DNA from: Lodderomyces elongisporus
Lineage: Eukaryota > Ascomycota > Pichiomycetes > Serinales > Debaryomycetaceae
Assembly (NCBI RefSeq): GCF_030384665.1
Contig: NC_083673.1
Location: forward strand, 3,533,008 to 3,597,007
Length of the DNA stretch: 64,000 bases
Direction of reading: 5' to 3'
In this document: positions 22,494 through 34,707 of the stretch, piece after piece
Layout of the letters: every line of letters begins with the position of its first letter
Position numbering within the stretch: the stretch's first letter is position 1
Made by a program: the position numbers and the translations under genes
The notes under the pieces: generated by a model
What the model was told of the DNA's origin: nothing
The model's input: only the letters and a program-made list of their open reading frames with translations
Database searches by the model: none

Positions 22494-25400
22494 TCACTTT
22501 GTAGTTGGTGATTTCGGCTTCAAGTTCAAGAAATCAATTGAAATGATAATATCGTATCCGTTTTCCTCGCATGCAAACATCGCCTCGTGCTCGTTGGAAT
22601 GCAAATACCTAATGTTTTCACCAACCAATGATCGTAACAAATTCGTAGTATGCAAATCTCTAATCTCAATGAAACCCGGCTCAAATGAGATCAAATAGGG
22701 GAAAAACAATGCAACATTTCGAGGATTGCCTTCCCAGAATATACCCCATTCATGATTAGTTCTCCATCCATTACCCTTGATCAAAAATACAAACTCAGAA
22801 TAACAAAGAAGGAAATCTTTGCCAAGTCTATGGATCGCCAACGGCGTCACCAGCTCCCTCTGCGTAGCAAAATCTAACGATGGATCGGCTTCGTCAAGTA
22901 TGGGCTCCTTATTTCCAGCCTGTAATGACAAGATTTCAAACCCTTTGGTACATCCAATACACAATTTACTCTTTAAAAAGGAAATCGAAATAGGATCAGA
23001 GCTAAACGCAATCTCCTGAAACTCGATCTTATTCTTATTTCTATTCTTTTGTTTGGGATCAAATGGATTAAAAGGCTCAAAGATGCAAATTGAATGTTGA
23101 CTTCCAGTTTTGGCACCAATCACAAGCAATTTACCATCACAAACACCAATCTTGAAGAACGAGATATGTGTCATTATCAACTTACCCAGTTTGGTATTCT
23201 TCACATGGTCAAGCGAATCAGTACATGACAAATCAAACTCATAAAGTGCCTTGTCACTCAACACAAGCAACTTAGAATACTCAACCAAGACTTCAATCTG
23301 AGTAGTGTATGGCTTGGAAATAACCATTGTAGGATCAGAAACAATCTTTTCCGTCGATGTAGTACTAATCGATCGCACAGTACTCACCCAAACACCAGAG
23401 TCAGTACCATAAAGCAATTTTTTCCCACCATAACACGGCACAGCACAATTGATCTTGTTGTTACCAGTAAATCTCCGAGTTTCAAACTTGCTCATTGAAA
23501 ACAAATCATTCTCATCAATAAGCTTCCGTTGCTGTTGAGAAATCTGCTGCAACACCTGATTCTGGATTGTGACATCTTCAGCGAATAAAGATGCGTGCAC
23601 CTGATTACTGCCCATACCGAAAAAATTCAACTGGAACTTACTAGCATTGTTTGAGGATAACGTATTTCCAATATAGTTTGAACTTTCGGTTCTTTGATTC
23701 CTTAACCCGGTATCTGACACTACCGACATGCTGTGTCGATGACCCATTAATGTTCTTGTTGTTGGTGTTTCAATACCACTATTGACATAGAGCAAGGGAA
23801 GCAAAATTGGTTTTTCAAACACCTTGTGCTGCTCTCGCTTATTCTGCACCTTGTGTTTCACCAATAACAACGCATGCTCAAACAAATACAAATCAATCTT
23901 TTCATTATCCCTCTTCCTGTTCAATGTCACTTGGTACAAGATTCTATTATTGTATGACAATTTGAAATTATACTTGTGCTCCAACGTTTGTTTACCAAGA
24001 AGTCTATGCAACACCATAATCTTATGTCGATCAGTACTCTCACCTGTTTGAATATTGATTCTCACCAATAACGCCTCAATCTCCTCCTTGGCCTTGATCA
24101 AGTTCTTGTAATCTGGGTTTTCTGGCTTTGTATGTTTTAATATCCCTGCTAAAAGTAATTGATATCTAGCAGGACGCTGGACACCTTTAATTAAAAAGGA
24201 AGAAAGATCTTGTCGCCTTGACTCGGGTTTCTTTTCAATCGCATCAAGAAATCTCGCATACTTCATATTCACCTGTTGCTGACGTTCATGTTCAAACGTA
24301 GCAAACACCTTGTTACCAGAATACCTAATAAATGGCTCAAAATTCCCCACATGATCAAGAAATACATCACCAATCGACTCAATCACCGGCTTTTGCTGTT
24401 GCTGCCTCTTTGTCAACGCTTCACTCAAACTCTTACCCAATCTCAACAAGTCACCAACCCCACCAAACACAGTGTGTATAAAAGTCTCACGTTGATGTTC
24501 GGGAATTATATTGTTTGCTGGATTCCGCAATGGCATAATGTAGAAATCTGTCATAAACTCCAAGTCCTTGACATAGTCCCTTTCAGTATATATGAATTCA
24601 TAAATCAACTCTTGTCTAGTCTTTTCATGCTTATCCAATTTGTCCAAAACAGATTGCGGAACGGTCTTGTGCCACAAAGTCTCGTTTTCTTCTTGATCAT
24701 GAAGCGACAATTTCGACACTGCTCTCTTTAACCCGCCTTGCGGCTTGAGATTCAACCTAGCTTGTTGCTCAAGTCTTCTTGGACATGCAATACTATAACA
24801 TAGATGGTTCCGACTACATGTTGGAGAATAACAATCTGTCAAAATTGTAAAGACACCATTGACACCGGTTTGTTGCGATGCAGTCAAATTCTTGTTGGCA
24901 TTGACAGTACTGTTGCCTCCACTAAGTCGATTTGTTTGGGTAAGTCCCAGGTCCAATGAGGTTGGTTGATTAACATGTGCTGGCAACTGCAGTGATAAAA
25001 AGTTATCTTGCATTGCTTGTTGCAACTGGGCACTATCAACAAACGATCCATGTTTCGATGTCGAAACACTATTATTACCACTATTGCTTTCGTCATATAA
25101 CTCAACATCATTATAGACATGGTTGAATGCGTATATCTCATGAACAGAATCTCTCAATCGGTGGTTATATGTGACATCATGAAAGAATTTCTGTGCATCC
25201 AAAGAACGCCCAATCAACAACGCCAAATTCCTATCATTGGTTCTAATTATGCGGCATAGAATATCAACAGCTAATTTACCAGTAAATGTATCGTGGTACT
25301 CTAACCCATCCTTGGTGTTGATTGTCAATATAATTGCATCTTTGAATAGCTTGGCAACTTCCGATAGGAGGGCGGGGTAAACCGACTTGGCATAGTGTGG

Positions 25401-26199
25401 GCGTGATATCAATGTTTTCGACGACGAGGCTATACTCTGTTTATCGTGTTTAGAAATCGAAGGAGATGAGCCAAATTTCTTGGTCGATAACGATGACAAT
25501 TTACCAATTGAAGAGAATGAACGTGACTTTGAGCCTAATGAAAATGTGTGAGTTAAAGAAGGTGAAGAGTTTCCACTTGAAATGGGACGACCGCTATTTC
25601 CTTGTTGTTGTTGTTGATGATGTTGCTGCTGCTGTTGTTGTTGTTGTGGTGAGTAGTCAATATGGTGCTGAGACGAAGTTCTAAACCTCGAAGAGGTCAG
25701 CGATAGTGATTTCGTACGCGATTCATTGTTCAACGGTTGGCTACTAAAGTTGGGCTGGTGTGGTGATGACACGATTCTTCTTGCTTCATTGTTTGCAGGC
25801 TTTTCATCGAGACTTATTCCGAATCCATATGCATCCTCATTTGGTGGTTTACGGAATGGTTTTCGTATTGTTGACGAGGGCAGCACACTTTGGAAATCGG
25901 AAGCAGAATCCTCTGGAATAAGATTATCGATTGGGTACGGTACTTGGGCCGAAGATGAACTTCTTGAAAAGCTCCTTTGTGATTGTTGTTTGTGAGCCCC
26001 AGTATCATGAGTCAACGACAGAGTAGAATTGTTTGACAATTGTGAATCTCTATTAGCATTTGAGCTTGTTGCACTTCGTTGTGCCAGTTGTGCCACTTGT
26101 GGTCGCTCATTGTTCATGACATGTCCAAACTGTTGGTTTTGCTGGGGCACTTTATAATCAAAGTTTTGTTGTTGTTGTTGTGGTGGTTGTGGTTGTGGC

Positions 26200-26242
<43 letters not shown>

Positions 26243-26957
26243 GCGATGGTGGCGGTTTTCTCAGCGGATCAAGGGACGAGTAGCCTCTACTCTTTGTATT
26301 GGCTGATATTGGATTCCAGTTATTTTGCTGCTGAGGCATATACTGTTGCTGCAGACCTTGCAGAAGAGGTTGTTCGCTAATAGACCCTCCAGCTTGTGGT
26401 TGGTACCAGGGATAGCTATGACTTGGATTTTGTAAGAAATGAGGTTGCTGATCATTTGAAGGATAGTTTTGGTTGGAGGTATTGTTATGGCCGAGTCCAT
26501 TCACATGCAGTGGTCCTTGGTGTTGAAATGAAGTTGAGCTTGCATTTTTGTAATTTGCATGGTTGGATGAATTTTGTGGCAAAATGTTATACAGTGAATG
26601 GCCAGCAGTTTGTAGATTACTCAAACTTTGAGTTCCATACGGAGACTGTTGTTGTTGTTGTTGTTGTTGTGAAAGATAAGGTGTTTGTTCCACTGGTTGA
26701 TTTACTCGACTCGGAGAAGTGGTGGATGTTGACTGGTTAACACGTTGTTGTTGCTGTTGTTGTTGTGGTGGTGGTGGTGGTGGTTGTTGTTGTTGAGATT
26801 GTGGTTGAGATTGTTGTATTTGTTGTAGGTGTTGTGGGTGTGTTTGTTGTTGCCGGTTTTGTCCACCTGCGCCAGGACGGTGACGATGTTCGTCGTTTTG
26901 TTGGTCCAAAAACGCTTGCGGTAGCAAGTGTGCTGGAATGTTTACCGCATTGACCAT
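22494..26957 (-). CDS. ROM2: ROM2, Rho1 guanine nucleotide exchange factor
   Basis: This 1487-residue protein has the full Rom1/Rom2 layout. The N-terminal half (about 1-510) is disordered, with many polyglutamine tracts of up to about 16 Gln. A DEP domain lies near 525-610. A conserved Cys motif (CYSPTCSRNHLCYSIACP) is near 709-727. The RhoGEF (DH) domain lies about 785-975 (ELIYEFIYTERDYVKDLEFM), then a PH-like region about 1000-1130 and a CNH domain about 1165-1460. Rom2 activates Rho1 at the plasma membrane, feeding the Pkc1 cell-wall-integrity pathway and glucan synthase. S. cerevisiae Rom2 is about 1356 residues; the excess is in the Gln-rich region. The start codon opens the Gln-rich region directly, and a slightly different start cannot be excluded. 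It is divergent from HEM2. Confidence 0.94.
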
Positions 26958-30635
<3,678 letters not shown>

Positions 30636-30719
30636 GTGAAGGTTGATTTTTTTTTATTTTATTAAAAGTTTTATTTTTGGGAAAACTAGTAAAAACTAAA
30701 GTGAAACTTCAAAGAATTC

Positions 30720-30772
30720 TGTAAGAAAACTTGTATAAAACTTGTAAAAAACTTGTACAAAACTTGTAAGTA
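30720..30772. repeat. AAAACTTGTA direct repeats between HEM2 and VPS20
   Basis: About four near-tandem copies of an ACTTGTA-containing unit lie in the short tail-to-tail spacer of two convergent genes. They may contribute to 3' end formation, but no specific signal is recognised. Confidence 0.6.
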
Positions 30773-30853
30773 GTAAAGTATGAAAGAAAAGAAAGAAAGA
30801 AAATAGTAAATAAAATAAATGCATAGATTCTATTATTTGTATGTTCGTTGGAT

Positions 30854-31555
30854 TCATGCAGCAATCGGTTCAGATTCTGACTGCTCTTGTTTTGGTTTCT
30901 CTTTCTCCAGTTCTGCATTTTGATTCTCCTTTTTATCCGAGAGTGGAGTATCGCTTGGCACATTGGGCATAATTTGATCTTTTGGTGCAGACGGTAATTC
31001 TCCAACCACCTTCTGTTCTTCCTTTGTTTCCTCTTGTTTAATGGCACTTGTCTTGTTGATTTCTTTATTCAACCTTTCAAATTCATCATCCACTGCATCT
31101 TCATCGACTCGACTCAACCCTGACCCTAATCCTAGAGTCTGGCTGATCTCTTGCTCTTGTAACCTCTCCTCCTCCAAATCATCCATAATCTTATCAATCT
31201 TGTCAACATTCATCTCTGCATTCAATTGCTTGAGTACTGCGTTACCCTGTTGCAACCCGTACATTACATCCTTCTCTATTAGCTTGAACTCAATAGTTCC
31301 TATAAGCTTCTCGAGATTGTCAAGTTGGTCATATGTCTTTGTTATTGTGGCCTCTTGTTGTTTCTTTAGCCGGAGGTACAATTTAGCACGATCTGGTTGT
31401 TTGTTGAGTATAGCTTTTTTGGCAAGCTTTGTTTGCTTATCGCGAATCAAGGAGAGCTTGCGTTGATACTGTTTGATCTTGTCACGTTGTTGTTTGAGTT
31501 GGAAGATTGCCCTGTCTTCCGCAGTGATCTTGGGCGCACTTGGTTGATTGCCCAT
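30854..31555 (-). CDS. VPS20: VPS20, ESCRT-III subunit
   Basis: Translation is placed at the MGNQPSAPKIT methionine, giving 233 residues. An upstream in-frame extension of 20 mostly Lys/Asn residues is rejected because it would bury the N-myristoylation signal (Gly2) typical of Vps20/CHMP6. The Snf7-type domain is visible: basic helices (QLKQQRDKIKQYQRKLSLIR) and a long coiled coil to about residue 150. A region QEISQTLGLGSGLSRVDEDA follows, then an acidic Glu/Lys/Pro-rich C-terminus. Vps20 binds ESCRT-II (Vps25) and nucleates Snf7 polymers on endosomes for multivesicular-body sorting. Yeast Vps20 is 221 residues. It is convergent with HEM2. Confidence 0.9.
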   Translation of the reverse strand: MGNQPSAPKITAEDRAIFQLKQQRDKIKQYQRKLSLIRDKQTKLAKKAILNKQPDRAKLYLRLKKQQEATITKTYDQLDNLEKLIGTIEFKLIEKDVMYGLQQGNAVLKQLNAEMNVDKIDKIMDDLEEERLQEQEISQTLGLGSGLSRVDEDAVDDEFERLNKEINKTSAIKQEETKEEQKVVGELPSAPKDQIMPNVPSDTPLSDKKENQNAELEKEKPKQEQSESEPIAA

Positions 31556-32513
31556 ATTTATATTTTTTTGTTCTTTCTGTTTATTAAGCTTTTTTTTTGG
31601 TTTTTTGCTTTTCAACCTTAGTTAGAATTGATTATTGTAGTTCAAAATGATGGAGCAAGGTGTATATATTCAAGCAAGGTTTGGTATTTTTCTTTGTGTG
31701 TCAATGAATAGCCAAATTTTGTTGAATTGTATTTATTCCTTTGAGAATTCACTTCGTTTTCTTATCGTGAAGAACGAGGTCGGGCTTTCTTTCTTTCTCT
31801 CTCTCTCTCTCTTTCTCTATCGCTTGCTCGCTCGCGTGCGTGAGCGCAATTCGCGAAACCGTATATCCATATCTTTTGCAACTAGTTGAACATTTCTTCT
31901 TCACCAAGACGCACTGTGTCTATACTCTTTGTAAATATAGAACTCGGTGTCATTACCATATATATAAAAGAGAATAGTAGAGCTATTGCATTCTAGCTAA
32001 AACTATAAAAATAGAAGTAGCAAACAGGTTATGCATCTCTAGGCTATTCTCACACTGTGCTGGTTTATCTATAAAAAAAATGTTTATGCATGTTCACTAC
32101 AACTATAACGCAGTCTAATGAGTATTCGGAAAGAGTGACAAACTCACTGAATATCTTCACTTGCCAATTGTAGGTAAATGTTAGCTTCTTAGCCCTATAC
32201 AACATACCATAATTCTAGGATAAATCAGTCGTGATACTAATTAGTCAGAGCAAAACATTCATTTGATTGTTGATATAATTGCTGATAATAGTGAGCTAGC
32301 TTGGTAAGCTAACTAGTGATTCACTTTAAATGCACGGCAAATGATTGTTCATTTACGTGAAGTAACACTGTTGCATGTCATATGGTAAATATTCAATAAA
32401 TTAAATAATAATGATAAAAAGAATATTTGATTAGGTGATTTACCTAGTAATATTAAATAACGTCTACTTATATAAAACACTTGTAGGGTGTCCTTGCACT
32501 AACCACGAGAGAA
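31556..32513. other. 0.96 kb intergenic region, no gene seen
   Basis: This lies between the VPS20 start and the 3' end of the MPDU1-like gene. It holds a pyrimidine (CT) run near 31785-31815, a GC-rich CGCTTGCTCGCTCGCGTGCG patch near 31821-31840 and a 10-mer GTGAAGTAAC at 32357-32366 that also occurs in the hairpin at 13110. No ORF or tRNA is convincing. Confidence 0.55.
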
Positions 32514-33380
32514 TCAAATGTTTTTCTTCTTCTCTTCCTCTTCTTCCTCTTTCAATTTCTTTCCTCTGCCGAGTTTGTCGTAAACTATTGATTGACCCAA
32601 TAAGATTGAGTTCATCACCAAGGATGTTGAGTAGCCTGCTAACAAGATCTTTTCGTCAACAGTGGTCTTGTTTCTTGTTGCCTTTGTCTTGTAGTCGGTA
32701 TAGGAGGTGTATACTCTTATTGCAGAGCCAACAACATTGGCCTTCAAAACAACATCACTCAAGTGGCTCACTGTTTTCAATCTGTAGTTGGCGTTGATTT
32801 GTGGAATCTTGGCAATGATGGAGATTGGAATGTTTAAAATCTCCAATACTGAAATCAAGTTTGATGGAGCAATCTTTGTAAAAAATATTATTGCACCCAC
32901 CATAACTCCAATTGGTTCTGCCAATGCTTGGAGAACGGATTTGATTTGCTCTTCAATAGGAAGCTTTCTCAAATTGGCCAACTCACCTTCATCTTTGATT
33001 CTGTAAAATCTGGTCAATAAGATGATAATGGCATTTTGAATACCCAATAACAAACTTTCACCATAGTTTATAAAGGGGATATTGTTTTGTGAGTTGAAAA
33101 CAACGTGGACCAAGCTGTTTAATGTGTCAATGGACAAACTCTGCAAGGATAACCCTTGAGCAACCTTGATTCTGTCGGTCTCGGTCTTGATGAGCAATTT
33201 TCTAATCTGAGGAATTCTAATGAATGAAGAAACACCTACGGTTAATGCACTCAAGAGTGCTGCTAGTACTTTGCCAATACCAATAGCTTTGACTTGCGAC
33301 CAAGCCATTTGCAAAACAACTTTCTTGTTGACATCTGGATCAAGAAGTAAATTCAATAGCATGAAAATTGGAGAACCCAT
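32514..33380 (-). CDS. MPDU1/Lec35-like PQ-loop membrane protein
   Basis: This 288-residue protein has two PQ-loop repeats with the motifs IRIPQIRKLL and AKIPQINANYR. MPDU1-specific patches flank them: VAQGLSLQSLSIDTL and NNIPFINYGESLLLGIQ. About six or seven hydrophobic segments are visible, and the C-terminus is a Lys/Glu-rich tail. In mammals MPDU1 (Lec35) is an ER protein needed for use of dolichol-phosphate-mannose and -glucose in N-glycan, O-mannose and GPI synthesis. The role in this yeast is inferred only. From memory, S. cerevisiae has no clear orthologue; its PQ-loop proteins are of the vacuolar Ypq type, which this sequence does not resemble closely. Confidence 0.82.
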   Translation of the reverse strand: MGSPIFMLLNLLLDPDVNKKVVLQMAWSQVKAIGIGKVLAALLSALTVGVSSFIRIPQIRKLLIKTETDRIKVAQGLSLQSLSIDTLNSLVHVVFNSQNNIPFINYGESLLLGIQNAIIILLTRFYRIKDEGELANLRKLPIEEQIKSVLQALAEPIGVMVGAIIFFTKIAPSNLISVLEILNIPISIIAKIPQINANYRLKTVSHLSDVVLKANVVGSAIRVYTSYTDYKTKATRNKTTVDEKILLAGYSTSLVMNSILLGQSIVYDKLGRGKKLKEEEEEEKKKNI

Positions 33381-34175
33381 TTTTTGTTTTTGTATATGTT
33401 TCTTTCTTTTACCTTTTATTTTAATTTTTGTATTTGTATTTGCTAATTATCTAATTTTGGGTTATCTCTGAAAAGGATTGATTGGTTGAAGAACAAAAAA
33501 ATTGGTAAAGATGGAGATAAAATCAGATGTTTAAATGAAAGATAGATAGTGGCAATAATGGTCTTTTTTGTCGAAGCTTTGACTAATCTGGTGACAACCA
33601 ATGTGAAATTTTGTAGTGAGCAAGTATGTGTCGTGATTATTTATTTATTATATGTTAATTTTTTTAATTTTTGGCTTCTTCTTAATCTTTTTTTTTTTTA
33701 ATTATTATTATTATTATTATTACTGAGTCGAGATACAAAATCCAGTTATCTGGGGAAGAAAGGAGGAGACAAAAAGATAGGGGGAAGAGAGTGTGAGTAA
33801 GAGAAAGAAAGAGAGAGAGAGAGAAAGATAAGTCCGTTTTGTTGGACAACTGACACAGATAAGTCCGCGGCACAGTTTTGAATTCTCTTCTGATTTTCGA
33901 TTTCAAAGAAGATTTAAGCAAAAAATTAACAATTGCTACTATTAGTACTATCACTACTTAATAGCACGGGCAGGGTCTTTTTTTTTACATGTATTTCGAT
34001 ATAGAAAATAGCGTGGTATAATCTGAAAAATAAGTACTTCTTTATCACGGATAATGTTGTATCTCACTCATTTATATGTTGAATTCTGTCTGCGCTCCCC
34101 ACAATCTGTTTCTATTGCTGCTGCTATGAAGTTTTTTTTCTTTCATTTTCTTTTGTTAATTATCACAGGACTGTA

Positions 34176-34215
<40 letters not shown>

Positions 34216-34707
34216 AAAAATGCAAATGCTCATCCTCCACCTCCTCCTCTTCCTCTAATTCTAAATCCACTTCCAATTTTCCACCACATTACCGAATCGA
34301 GTAATCTTGATTTTGTCAAAAAACAAAAGGAAAAAAAAAAAATCCGCAATTTCCAATCAATTTGATATTTCTCTTTTAACAATCCCCTCCTTTCCCCTCC
34401 TTTTCCCTCCTCTCATTATTGTTCCCTTTTGTTTCCCCCCCCTCCGCCTCTCTTTTTTCATCAGCTTATTCTAACAGAAAGAATACAAGCGGTAACAATA
34501 AACTGATCAAATCTGAAACATTCACAGAATTATACAAAATAGAAATAAACAAATACGATTAGTTTTCATACATCTATCATACGATTTTTTTCTATAAAAA
34601 AATATAGGATTTAATATTGAAAAAAGAAAGGCTCGCTAGTACTCACCAACTACCAAGGAAATCAAATTCGGAAAGGATAATAAAAACATAAAAAAACAGA
34701 GAAAACA
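33381..34707. other. 1.3 kb intergenic region with (AG)15
   Basis: This contains the upstream region of the MPDU1-like gene and the 3' side of NSP1. It holds an (ATT)n run near 33702-33721, an AG-rich run near 33798-33830, a (AG)15 microsatellite at 34181-34210 and pyrimidine-rich DNA near 34385-34455. No coding sequence or RNA gene is seen. Confidence 0.6.
34181..34210. repeat. (AG)15 microsatellite
   Basis: An uninterrupted dinucleotide run of 30 bases between the MPDU1-like gene and NSP1. Confidence 0.9.

Noticed and set aside
31556..31615. A 20-residue N-terminal extension of VPS20
   Set aside because: It is mostly Lys/Asn and would remove the N-terminal glycine expected for myristoylation.
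31821..31860. tRNA or CpG-like element in the CGCTTGCTCGCTCGCGTGCG patch
   Set aside because: It lacks a B-box (GGTTCGAATCC) and a cloverleaf; it appears to be a local GC-rich repeat.
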